A stretch of DNA of 64,000 nt from Planctomycetota bacterium (lineage in GTDB: Bacteria > Planctomycetota > UBA1135 > GCA-002686595): contig JASLMK010000076.1 of the NCBI GenBank assembly GCA_030746555.1, forward strand, positions 1 to 64,000, written 5' to 3'. Numbering within the stretch: position 1 is the first letter of the stretch; every line of letters starts with the position of its first letter. Below, piece by piece: positions 7,675 to 15,652 of the stretch. The position numbers and the translations under genes are program-made. The notes below the pieces were generated by a model that made no database searches, was not told where the DNA came from, and saw only the letters and a program-made list of their open reading frames with translations.

Positions 7675-8562
7675 ATGCGCCGGAGGCCGGCTCGAGCCTG
7701 GGTGACGGGTGGGGCCCTTGCCATGCTGATCAGCGTCAGCTGCGGCGATTCATCGGCTTCGCCCGATGAGGCCGACAATCCCGGGGCGTCCGAGGAGGCC
7801 ACCGTTCAATACGAAGCTTCGGTGCTCTACGAGCGGTACTGTCTCAGCTGCCACGGCGAAGAGGGCTACGGCGACGGCGTCTCCTCCCCGCTGCTGTTCA
7901 TCAAGCCCCGTGACTTCAGCATGGGGATCTTCAAGTTCCGCACCACCCTCGGGGGAATGCCCACGGACGAGGACCTGTACCGGACCATCGAAGAGGGAGT
8001 CGGTGGGACCGAGATGAGTCCCTACGAGAACCTCCCCCCCGAGGCCATCAACGAGCTCGTTGCCTACGTCAAGAAGCTGACCGTGGGCGAGATCGAGGTC
8101 GCGGACGAGGAAGAGGCCAAGGAACTCGAGGGGCTCCAGGAGGTCATCGAGGACGACGGCTGGTACTACGCCCGCATCAACTGGTTCGAGTTCAGGGGCG
8201 TGGGCGAGAAGATCACCGTCCCGGAGCCGCCGAAGCCCACCCAGGAGCTCGTCGACCGGGGGAAGGAGCTGTTCACGGGAATAGCGACCTGCAACACCTG
8301 CCACGGCGACGAGGGTCTGGGCGACGGCACGGCCGGCCAGGATCTGGTCGACGACTGGGGCGTCCCCATCAAGCCGCGGAACTTCAAGGAAGACCAGTTC
8401 AAGGGTGGCTCCGATCCCGAGGACCTCTACCTGCGCGTGGTGATCGGGATCCCCGGTACACCGATGCCCTCCTCGAGGGGCGTCATCACGGACCCCGAGG
8501 ACGTATGGGCCATCGTCTACTACGTCTTGAAGCTCAAGGGCAGGCTCTACATTCCCAAGTGA
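7675..8562 (+). CDS. Di-haem c-type cytochrome lipoprotein
   Basis: ATG 7675 is preferred over an upstream GTG (7591), because it directly precedes a lipoprotein signal (ALAMLISVSC). The 295-residue product has two cytochrome c domains. CLSCH at residues 56-60 and CNTCH at 206-210 attach the haems, and MP in GTPMPSS is a likely axial Met of the second domain. Between them lies an acidic helical linker. It should sit on the periplasmic face of the membrane and pass electrons, most plausibly to the NosZ encoded three genes downstream. It is the first gene of a packed run, with ten bases to the next start. Confidence 0.9.
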   Translation: MRRRPARAWVTGGALAMLISVSCGDSSASPDEADNPGASEEATVQYEASVLYERYCLSCHGEEGYGDGVSSPLLFIKPRDFSMGIFKFRTTLGGMPTDEDLYRTIEEGVGGTEMSPYENLPPEAINELVAYVKKLTVGEIEVADEEEAKELEGLQEVIEDDGWYYARINWFEFRGVGEKITVPEPPKPTQELVDRGKELFTGIATCNTCHGDEGLGDGTAGQDLVDDWGVPIKPRNFKEDQFKGGSDPEDLYLRVVIGIPGTPMPSSRGVITDPEDVWAIVYYVLKLKGRLYIPK

Positions 8563-8572
8563 GGCGAGAAGC

Positions 8573-9211
8573 ATGGGCCACGAGGTACTCTGCTGGTTCG
8601 GTATCGTCCTGCTCGTCGGCGTCCAGGGCTGTGGCGGATCCGAAGCCCCCCCGGCCGAGGAGGAGCCGAAGCTCAACCTCGAAGCGGCGGGCAAGCGAAT
8701 CCTCGAGCGCAAGGAGCTGCCCATCGGAATGCCCGCGCCCGACTTCGAACTCGTGGACCAGGACGGGAAGACGGTCACCCTCGGCGACCTGCGAGGTCCG
8801 GTCATCGGCATCGGCTTCATCTACACGAGCTGCCCGGACGTGTGCGGACTTCTCGCGGCCAGCTTCCTCGATATCGAGAAGCAATTCGTGGAGGCGGTAG
8901 ACGAGGGTGACCTACAGTTGGTGCTCATCACGACCGACCCCGAGACCGACGTTCCCGAGCGCCTCAAGAAGTACACCGACGGGAATGGCGGTAAGTGGAG
9001 GTTCCTCACCGGCGACATGGCCGCGTGCGAGGAGGTCTGGGATGCCTACGGTGTCCAGCGGACCGTCAACCCGTCCGCCGATTACGTGTACCACACCTAC
9101 AAGATCGTCCTGATCGACGGCGACGGGAACATGCGCTACGAGTTCATCGGTCTGGACGATCCCGAAGCGGATCTCGTCAGGGACCTCACCTTCTTGCTTG
9201 GAGAGTCATGA
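8573..9211 (+). CDS. SCO1/SenC family copper chaperone lipoprotein (first copy)
   Basis: The 212-residue product starts with a lipoprotein signal ending GVQGC. It has a thioredoxin fold with the SCO copper site: C87 and C91 in TSCPDVC and the distal His174 in YHTYK. SCO proteins deliver copper to, or reduce the cysteines of, CuA centres outside the cytoplasm. Here the likely clients are the CuA protein and the C-terminal CuA domain of NosZ encoded downstream. GAGG precedes the ATG at a normal distance. The stop overlaps the start of a second SCO gene (ATGA). Confidence 0.93.
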   Translation: MGHEVLCWFGIVLLVGVQGCGGSEAPPAEEEPKLNLEAAGKRILERKELPIGMPAPDFELVDQDGKTVTLGDLRGPVIGIGFIYTSCPDVCGLLAASFLDIEKQFVEAVDEGDLQLVLITTDPETDVPERLKKYTDGNGGKWRFLTGDMAACEEVWDAYGVQRTVNPSADYVYHTYKIVLIDGDGNMRYEFIGLDDPEADLVRDLTFLLGES

Positions 9212-9867
9212 GAAACGACCTGTATCGAGTGCTTCCCTTCATCTTCGGAGGGGGATGCCTGCTGGTCGGTTGCGGTGCAGGCGATGCCACCGAGGCGTCG
9301 GCCAGCGAGCTGAACCCCGTGGAAGCGGCGCTGGTCCACGCGAACGAGCCCTTCATCAACCGGGACGAGCTGCTGGTACCGAAGGCCGCGCCCCCGTTCG
9401 CCCTCACCGACCAGAACGGAGGGCCGGTGACGAATGAGGACCTGGCCGGGAAGGTCGCCCTCATCGGCTTTGTCTTCACGAGCTGTCCGGACATCTGCCG
9501 CAATATCACGGCGACGTACCTGGACATGCAGGACGAGTTCGCGGACGACGTGGATGAGGATGATCTCGAGCTCATCCTGATCACGACGGACCCCGAGCGT
9601 GACACCACCGAACAGGCCAAGAAGTACACCGAAGGCTTGGGGGGGAAGTGGGCCTTCCTGACCGGGACAGCCGACGAGCTGGACAAGGTCTGGAACTCCT
9701 ACCACGTGACTGTCGATCAGCACGTGGATGCCGAGAAGAGCAAGCACAGCTGGATGGTCGTCCTCATCGACCGCAGCTCGAAGATCCGGATTCGCTACGT
9801 GGGCCAGGATGTCCCCAGGGACATCTTGACCGCCGACGTCCGCTCAATGTTGGAGCAGAAACCATGA
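9208..9867 (+). CDS. SCO1/SenC family copper chaperone lipoprotein (second copy)
   Basis: ATG 9208 overlaps the previous stop as ATGA. The 219-residue product has a lipoprotein signal ending LLVGC and the full SCO copper set: C93, C97 (TSCPDIC) and His180 (KHSWM). It resembles the first copy in the core but differs strongly at the N-terminus, with an extra segment before the thioredoxin fold, so the two are not a recent duplication. One may insert copper and the other act as thiol reductase, or each may serve one of the two CuA clients nearby; this division is inference. Confidence 0.93.
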   Translation: MRNDLYRVLPFIFGGGCLLVGCGAGDATEASASELNPVEAALVHANEPFINRDELLVPKAAPPFALTDQNGGPVTNEDLAGKVALIGFVFTSCPDICRNITATYLDMQDEFADDVDEDDLELILITTDPERDTTEQAKKYTEGLGGKWAFLTGTADELDKVWNSYHVTVDQHVDAEKSKHSWMVVLIDRSSKIRIRYVGQDVPRDILTADVRSMLEQKP

Positions 9868-10385
9868 AACAGAAGATGACTGCTGGTGCCACCGTCTGGT
9901 TGGGTTTGGTCGCCGGTCTCGTGGCAGCGTGCGGAGGAAGCACCGGTCCGGTGACCAGCGAGGCCAAGGTGGGCGAGTATATCGTCGGGACCAAGCGGTT
10001 CGCCGGTCCCTACCAAAGAGTCGCCGGTGCGTCTCGGGAGGCCGACGAGGAGCTCGGGCCCGCTGACACGACGATCGAGCTCAAGGCGGCCATCGCCGGC
10101 TGGGACCCCCCTGAGTTCACGGTCAAGAAGGGCGATGTCGTCGAGATCAAGCTCATCGGCACCGACAACGGACAGCTCCCGGCACTCACCGGGATAGAAA
10201 AGAGGTTCACGGGCCACGGCTTCCACGTCTACGCCTACGACATCTGGGCCAACGGGCTGCGCGCCGGTGTCGAACGAACAGTCAAATTCAGGGCCAGTGA
10301 AGCGGGTACCTTCCCCTTCGAGTGCGTCGTCTTCTGCAGTCCGGACCACTACAAGATGGTCGGCACCATGACCGTGACCGAGTAA
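9864..10385 (+). CDS. Free-standing CuA-type cupredoxin lipoprotein
   Basis: ATG 9864 overlaps the SCO stop (ATGA). The 173-residue product has a signal with LVAAC as lipobox and one cupredoxin domain. The CuA loop is complete: C154, C158, H162 and M165 in CVVFCSPDHYKM, with H118 or H121 as the first His ligand. CuA centres are two-copper electron entry sites known from cytochrome oxidase subunit II and NosZ. Unlike subunit II it has no two-helix hairpin. Its place between SCO genes and nosZ suggests an electron carrier or a copper donor for NosZ. A lone CuA protein in a nos cluster is unusual. Confidence 0.9.
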   Translation: MKQKMTAGATVWLGLVAGLVAACGGSTGPVTSEAKVGEYIVGTKRFAGPYQRVAGASREADEELGPADTTIELKAAIAGWDPPEFTVKKGDVVEIKLIGTDNGQLPALTGIEKRFTGHGFHVYAYDIWANGLRAGVERTVKFRASEAGTFPFECVVFCSPDHYKMVGTMTVTE

Positions 10386-10403
10386 CTGGGGAGTTCAGGA
10401 AGC

Positions 10404-12353
10404 ATGATCAAAATAAGGAAGACTCACGTTGGGGTGCTCTCCGGAGCCGCCTTGGCCGTATCCGCCGCAGCTCTGCTCTGCCTGCCGTCCTGCGAACAGG
10501 GTTCTTCGGCCCCCTCCGCGGGCGCCAGCCCCTTCGCTCGTCCCTTCCCGATGCCCCACGGGTATTGGAAGAAGACGGACGAGTTCTACTGCTTCGCGAG
10601 TGGTGGTCAGCAAGGGGGCATCTACGTCTACGGGATGCCGTCGATGAAGCTGCTCTCGGAGATCCCCATCTTCAACGTCGACCCACGCTGGGGGTGGACC
10701 ACCGCGAACCCCGAAGTGCGCGAGATGATGACGAACCCCCGGACTGGGGAGGTCCTCATCTCCGGTGACACGCACCACCCGGTCTTGAGCCGCAAGGACG
10801 CGAAGTACGACGGAAAGTGGCTGTTCATCAACGACAAGCGCAACGCGCGGATCGCACGGATGAACCTGGCCACGTTCAGGACCGAGGAGATCCTGTGGAT
10901 GGAGAACGTCCCGGGCGGGATGCACGGATTCAGCTCCGGCCCCAACACGGAACTCCTCATCGGGAACATCGAACTCGAGTCCTATCCGGCCAAGGAAATC
11001 CGCGACTACCTGGGCGCCGAGGTCGACATCGACCTGATCAAGGGCCCCTACGTGTCGTGCGTGTTTGGGGTGAAGGTCGCGCCCGACGGGACGATGAAGA
11101 CCGCCTGGCAGGTCTGGGGACCGTGGCAGTACGACCTCGCCCGCGCGGGCTGGGGCGAATCCGACGGCTGGTTCATCAACACCGCCTACAACACGGAGCG
11201 TTCGGTCAACACGGTCGGGATGTTCAAACGTCCGGAGGACTACGTCTTCTACTGGAACATCGCGAGCATCGAGAAGGCCGTTGCGGATGGCAAGTTCATC
11301 ACGACCGAAGAGGCACCCGACGTGCCCGTCATCAAGTGGTCTGATATCGAACTGTACGCGGCGCCCTGCCCCTTGAACCCCCACGGGCTGGATATCGACC
11401 CGACCGGTCGCTACGCCCTTTCCAGTGGCAAGGCGACGACCCTCGTCCGCCACTACGACTTCCGCAAGGTCAAGACGGCCATCGAGGAGCAGAACTTCAT
11501 CGGCGAGGAGTTCGGCGTCCCCATCATCGACAAGGAAGCGATCTCCGGTGACATCGACACGGGCCTCGGCCCCACGCACATCGAGTACGACAACGAGGGC
11601 TACTGCTACATCGGATTCTTCGTGGACTCCGACGTGAAGAAGGTCGCCCTGGGCGATCCGTGGGACAAGAAGCACGGTCATGAGCCCTGGTCGGTGGTCG
11701 ACACGATCCCCGCCCACTACTCGGTCGGACACCTCATGGTGCCGGGCGGTGATTCGGCCGAGCCCTACGGGAAGTACCTCGTCATCATGAACAAGCTGAC
11801 GAAGGACACCTTCCTGCACCATGGACCTCTCATCTGCGAGAACCACGAGCTGTACGACATCGAAACGGTCCCGGCACCTCTGATCGATCAGATGTCGCTG
11901 CCGCCCGAGTCTCACTACGCGCAGGGCATTCCGGTGAGCCTGGTCACCCAGCACGCCAAGTCGGTCTACGACCTGCCCTCCACCCTCCCGACTCCGGGTG
12001 TGGCCTACGACTACGACAACAAGAAGGCCACGGTGACCATGACCTGTGTGAGGAGCTTCTTCACCCCCGACATGTTCACGGTACCACAGGGCTGGGACGT
12101 CGATGTCCAGATCCAAAACGTCGAGATGTCCCTGGACATGACCCACGGCTGGGCATTGACCGGCTACGACGTGATGGAGAGCATCGATCCCGGCGAGCAC
12201 AAGACGCTGCAGTTCAAGGCCACCCACGAGGGCGTGTTCTGGTACTACTGCCTGTGGTTCTGCAGTGAACTCCACATGGAGATGCGCGGCCGGATGATCG
12301 TCATCCCAGAGGCCGAATGGACCCCCGAGCTCGAGTGGAGCGCGCTGAAGTAG
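10404..12353 (+). CDS. nosZ: Nitrous-oxide reductase NosZ (Sec/lipoprotein-signal type)
   Basis: The 649-residue product reduces N2O to N2. All CuZ histidines are seen: H124 and H125 in DTHHP, then H174, H327 (NPHG), H392, H443 and H504. The CuA domain is complete with H581, C616, C620, H624 and M627 (CLWFCSELHMEM). The spacing matches known NosZ closely. The N-terminus (SAAALLCLPSC) is a Sec lipoprotein-type signal with no twin arginine, as in the clade II (Sec-dependent) type. AGGA lies five bases before the ATG. The usual nosD, nosF, nosY and nosL are absent from the window, so maturation genes must lie elsewhere or be replaced by the neighbours. Confidence 0.95.
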   Translation: MIKIRKTHVGVLSGAALAVSAAALLCLPSCEQGSSAPSAGASPFARPFPMPHGYWKKTDEFYCFASGGQQGGIYVYGMPSMKLLSEIPIFNVDPRWGWTTANPEVREMMTNPRTGEVLISGDTHHPVLSRKDAKYDGKWLFINDKRNARIARMNLATFRTEEILWMENVPGGMHGFSSGPNTELLIGNIELESYPAKEIRDYLGAEVDIDLIKGPYVSCVFGVKVAPDGTMKTAWQVWGPWQYDLARAGWGESDGWFINTAYNTERSVNTVGMFKRPEDYVFYWNIASIEKAVADGKFITTEEAPDVPVIKWSDIELYAAPCPLNPHGLDIDPTGRYALSSGKATTLVRHYDFRKVKTAIEEQNFIGEEFGVPIIDKEAISGDIDTGLGPTHIEYDNEGYCYIGFFVDSDVKKVALGDPWDKKHGHEPWSVVDTIPAHYSVGHLMVPGGDSAEPYGKYLVIMNKLTKDTFLHHGPLICENHELYDIETVPAPLIDQMSLPPESHYAQGIPVSLVTQHAKSVYDLPSTLPTPGVAYDYDNKKATVTMTCVRSFFTPDMFTVPQGWDVDVQIQNVEMSLDMTHGWALTGYDVMESIDPGEHKTLQFKATHEGVFWYYCLWFCSELHMEMRGRMIVIPEAEWTPELEWSALK

Positions 12354-12373
12354 ACTTCACGCAAGAGAGGCGC

Positions 12374-13870
12374 ATGATGCAGGCGTTGATCGTCGGGCTG
12401 CTGGCGAGCTGCGTATGGACTCCGGTTTCCTTGGCTCAGAGCCTGGGAGCCCGGAGTCCCGTAACCGCGAAGGCGCACGCTAAGATCACGCTGAGCGTCG
12501 AGATCCCCAATCCGGTGGGATCCAAGTACCTCAACCTGTGGATCCCGTACCCGGTCTCAGACGCATATCAGACCATCGAGAACGTCGAGGTCACCGGCAA
12601 CTTCCAACGCCAGGGCGTGTACCGCGAGACCGACTTCGGGAACACGGCGCTCTACCTGCGCTGGTTGCAGGTCCAGGGCAACGCCACCGTGAACTTCACC
12701 TTCGAGGTCAAGCGACACGAACGCGTGGTCAGGGACCTGGTCGCTAGCGAGAAGTCTCCTTCCATCCTGGCAGAGCCCTTCTTGGAGGTCGATCCAGGGG
12801 TGGTGTTGGCCCTCGCCGATATCGTGGAGGCCATCGACGTCGGCGACAAGCCGATCGTGGATAGGGCTCAGGCCATCTATGACTACATAGTCGACAACTT
12901 CGAGAGGGACCCAAGAATCGTAGGCTGTGGCACGGGGAACGTCCCCACCTTCCTGAACGTGCGCAAGGGCAAGTGCGCGGACTTCTCCAGCACGTTCATC
13001 GCGCTCGCGCGATCCGTGGGCGTACCCGCGAGGGAGGTCTACGGCCTGCGCATCTCGAAGGAGGCCAGGGAAGACATCTCGGACGACTACCACTGCTGGG
13101 CAGAGTTCTTTGCACCTGAAATCGGCTGGGTGCCTGTGGACCCCTCGGACGTGGTCAAGTTCGCCAGCAAGAACGGTCTCGCCCTCGATGACCCTCAGAC
13201 TCTTGAAAAGCGCGAATACTACTTCGGAGCCGTCGACGAGCACCGCGTGAGGTTGGGTACCGGCCAGGAGATCCTGCTCGCACCCGTCCAGTTGCTCGGC
13301 CCGTTGCCCTACTTCATGTGCCCGTACCTCGAGGTCGGCTACGAGAGCAACTGCGAGGGCGCCGACCTCAAGAAGATGAATCTGAAGGGCCTGACCTTCA
13401 CGGCTCCCTGCCACCCGATCGTCGAACGCCGTTCGCTGATCGGAGTCGGCGAAGAGGCACCTGTATTCAGCGGCCAGACCGTGAGTGGGGAGTCCTTCGA
13501 TGTGGCTCCGTTCATCGGCTCGAAGTACCTGATACTCAGCTTCTTCGCCACCTGGTGAGGACGCTGCATGTGGGAGTCCGGTGGACTCCAGAAGGTGAGC
13601 GAGGAATACGCGGACCGCGACGTCCGGGTCGTTCGGGTCTCATCCAACGAGAAACGTGAGAAGGTCTCCAGCTTCGTCAAGGACACGGGGGCCACGTTCC
13701 CGGTCCTCCTGGACATGGACAGCACGATCTCCGAGCAGTTCGGGATCAAGTACTTCCCGACGACGGTCATCATCGGCAAGGACGGCAAGGTCCGCCACGT
13801 TGCCGGCCTCCTTCCAGAGGAAGACTTGCGCACGGCCGTTGACGCAATCCTGAGAAGAGACGGGCAATGA
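12374..13870 (+). CDS. Exported transglutaminase-like/thioredoxin fusion with in-frame UGA in the CxxC position (candidate selenoprotein)
   Basis: Read through UGA 13556-13558 (codon 395), the gene encodes 498 residues. A signal peptide is followed by a transglutaminase-like domain with triad C201 (GKCADF), H240 (YHCWAEF) and D256 (VDPSD). A TlpA-like thioredoxin domain begins near residue 365. The redox site reads FFATW-Sec-GRC-MW, where family members have WCxxC; cis-Pro is in FPTT and the fold continues intact to the end. Sec therefore replaces the attacking Cys exactly. A perfect SECIS-like hairpin lies at 13573-13589. Gene finders would stop at 13558 and call a separate small protein from ATG 13568. 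The start is ATG 12374 or 12377, after GAGAGG. The final TGA overlaps the next ATG. It probably reduces exported thiols or copper ligands for NosZ. Confidence 0.88.
13573..13589 (+). promoter_or_regulatory. Candidate bacterial SECIS hairpin for the thioredoxin UGA
   Basis: GGAGTCC (13573-13579) and GGACTCC (13583-13589) form a perfect seven-pair stem with the three-base loop GGT. An eighth T-A pair is possible across one bulged G. The loop begins 22 bases after the UGA and starts with G, matching the known bacterial SECIS pattern for SelB recognition. The stem is GC-rich and stronger than chance would readily give at this exact position. Confidence 0.8.
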
Positions 13871-14475
13871 ACGACACGCGCGGCGGAAGATGCTCTTGGC
13901 TCTTGCTTGTCGCTGGGGTCTTCCTACTGGCATCTGCCTGGCTCCCACTTCTCACGGTGCGGTTTACGTCGCCGCAGTACCCTACCGATAAGCCGACCCT
14001 GGCCGTCTACGCCGACAAGATCACCGGCGCTACCCACGAGTTCCAGGTGCTCTCGCACTACGTTGGGATCGTCTTCCCCCCGGAGGTCCCCGAGATGGAG
14101 TCGGGGTTGCTCAGGTGGGTCTTCGCCGGCTTGGGCGTAGCCGCGCTGGTCGCGTCGGGTCTCCCCCGGCGGACCCGCAGGATCTCGGCCTCGCTGCTGA
14201 TCCTGGGCATCCTCTTTCTAGCTGCCTGGGGGCAGTACCGGTTCTATCAGTCAGGGCACACCCTGGACCCCGAGGCACCGATGCGGATGGCGGTGAAGCC
14301 CTTCACTCCCCCCCTGTTCGGCTGGGTGAAGATCCACAAGATCGCCATCTACCACCTGCCACACATCGGCTCGGCCCTCATGCTCGGGGCTCTGGGGTCG
14401 CTCATCCTGTCGCTTCGTACGGTGTCGCACACCCGTCGCCACCCCACCGACACGGAAGTACCGCACACTCCGTAA
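13867..14475 (+). CDS. Integral membrane protein closing the nos operon
   Basis: The 202-residue product overlaps the selenoprotein stop as ATGA. It has four likely membrane helices: WLLLVAGVFLLASAWLPLL, a central pair around WVFAGLGVAALVA and ASLLILGILFLAAW, and a C-terminal one. A soluble loop after helix 1 (TSPQYP...YADKI...VLSHYVG) resembles small membrane proteins I recall beside nos or copper-enzyme genes, but this is from memory. His residues near the third loop (KIHKIAIYHLPHIG) could bind metal or haem. The last 18 or so codons are encoded by REP copy 2 (14416-14469), so the original C-terminus has been replaced. Confidence 0.75.
   Translation: MNDTRGGRCSWLLLVAGVFLLASAWLPLLTVRFTSPQYPTDKPTLAVYADKITGATHEFQVLSHYVGIVFPPEVPEMESGLLRWVFAGLGVAALVASGLPRRTRRISASLLILGILFLAAWGQYRFYQSGHTLDPEAPMRMAVKPFTPPLFGWVKIHKIAIYHLPHIGSALMLGALGSLILSLRTVSHTRRHPTDTEVPHTP
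14416..14469 (-). repeat. REP copy 2
   Basis: This minus-orientation copy contains the reverse complement of the hairpin unit (ACGGTGTCGCACACCCGT). It lies inside the 3' end of the membrane-protein gene and 38 bases before the RAYT start. It is inverted relative to copy 3 on the other side of the RAYT gene. Confidence 0.85.
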
Positions 14476-14506
14476 CCGCCCCCCTCTTTCCCCCGTCCCT
14501 CTTCCC

Positions 14507-15547
14507 ATGGGACGCAGACCGAGAGCGGACGGGCCGGGCACCTGGCACCACGTCATCAACCGCGGCATCGCCAGGCGGCCGCTGTTCGAGACCCGTTCCG
14601 ACGCGCGCTTCTTCCTGGCGCGCCTGGTGCGCCAGGTCCGCCGCGGGCGCGTCGAAGTCCACGCCTACTCCCTCCTCACGACCCACTTCCACCTCCTCCT
14701 GCGCAGCCCCATTGGGGAGCTCTCCGAGGCGATGCGCCGGGTCCAGAACGAGCACTCCCGGCAGTTCAACCGCCGCCGCAAGCGCGACGGCTCCCTCGTG
14801 CGTGGCCGGTTCTTCTCCAAGCTGGTCGACTCCATCGAGTACCGTCGGGCCGTCGTGCGCTACATCGACCGCAACCCCCTGGGTGCCCGCATGGCGACGA
14901 GGATCGGAGAGCACGAACTGGGGAGCGCGCGGCACTACCTCCATGGGAACGGCCCCCGCTGGTTGAGTCGGGGTTGGGTGGAATCCGACGCGTGCACGCT
15001 CACCGGCCGGGACGCATTCTCGCCAGTTGCCTACCAGGAGGCGTTCGGGTCTCTCGCGCTCGGCGATGGGCGCCACCTCGCCGAGCTGATGGAGGCCCGA
15101 CAGCGCTCCCATGCCGGCGACGATCCTCTCGAGGACCTGATCGGCGCCGCGCCAGAGCGGGTGCGTGCTTGGATGGTTCGCAAGGCGCGCCTGGCAGACG
15201 GCCATCGCCCGGGCCTGCCCGTCTGTGGGCTCCGGGCCGTGCGCGAAGCCCTCGCTGCCGACGAGAGCCTACGAGGCCCATGGTTGGTCGAGGAGGGGGA
15301 GCTGCTCCGGCGGGGCGGGGGATTCGCGGCTCTCGGGCTGGCGCGCGACTTGTGCGGTCACTCCCTGGAGGAGCTCGCGCGAAGCTGTGGCGGCTCTCGC
15401 GCCCGCGCGCGCAGGTTGATCGCGGGGCACCGGCGCTTCCTGATCTCCGATCTCGCCCATGCGGAGCGCGCATCCCTCCTGGCCCACGCCGCCCTCGAGC
15501 TCTGCCACGGCCGCCGCCCGGCCCCCGTTTCTCACCCAGGCGGCTGA
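14507..15547 (+). CDS. REP-associated tyrosine transposase (RAYT, Y1 HUH family)
   Basis: The 346-residue product has an IS200-like Y1 transposase domain in its first 135 residues. The HUH motif is H60-F-H62 in TTHFHLLL, and a Tyr follows in VVRYIDRNPLGAR (probable nucleophile, residue 119). The remaining 200 residues form a helical C-terminal extension with a likely helix-turn-helix near the end (GHSLEELARSCGGSRARARRL), as in longer RAYTs. RAYTs nick single-stranded REP hairpins and are thought to spread them. It is flanked by REP copies 2 and 3 in inverted orientation and three more copies lie in the window, which supports the assignment independently. Confidence 0.9.
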   Translation: MGRRPRADGPGTWHHVINRGIARRPLFETRSDARFFLARLVRQVRRGRVEVHAYSLLTTHFHLLLRSPIGELSEAMRRVQNEHSRQFNRRRKRDGSLVRGRFFSKLVDSIEYRRAVVRYIDRNPLGARMATRIGEHELGSARHYLHGNGPRWLSRGWVESDACTLTGRDAFSPVAYQEAFGSLALGDGRHLAELMEARQRSHAGDDPLEDLIGAAPERVRAWMVRKARLADGHRPGLPVCGLRAVREALAADESLRGPWLVEEGELLRRGGGFAALGLARDLCGHSLEELARSCGGSRARARRLIAGHRRFLISDLAHAERASLLAHAALELCHGRRPAPVSHPGG

Positions 15548-15592
15548 GTCCCTGCGCCAGGCCCCCGAGCCTCGCCGTCGGGACTATCGGGA

Positions 15593-15645
15593 CGTGCGGT
15601 ACTGTCGTGTGGGGGAGGTGGCGACGGGTGTGCGACACCGTACGC
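15593..15645 (+). repeat. REP copy 3
   Basis: The core matches the other copies, including the exact hairpin unit ACGGGTGTGCGACACCGT near its right end. It follows the RAYT gene by 46 bases and is inverted relative to copy 2, so the transposase gene sits between a pair of inverted REPs. Seven bases separate it from the end of the convergent carboxypeptidase gene. Confidence 0.85.
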
Positions 15646-15652
15646 CTCACTG

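Noticed and set aside
13568-13870. Separate 100-residue thioredoxin-like gene starting at ATG 13568
   Set aside because: It would begin after the first catalytic position and lack the first strands of the fold, which are encoded in the same frame just before the UGA.
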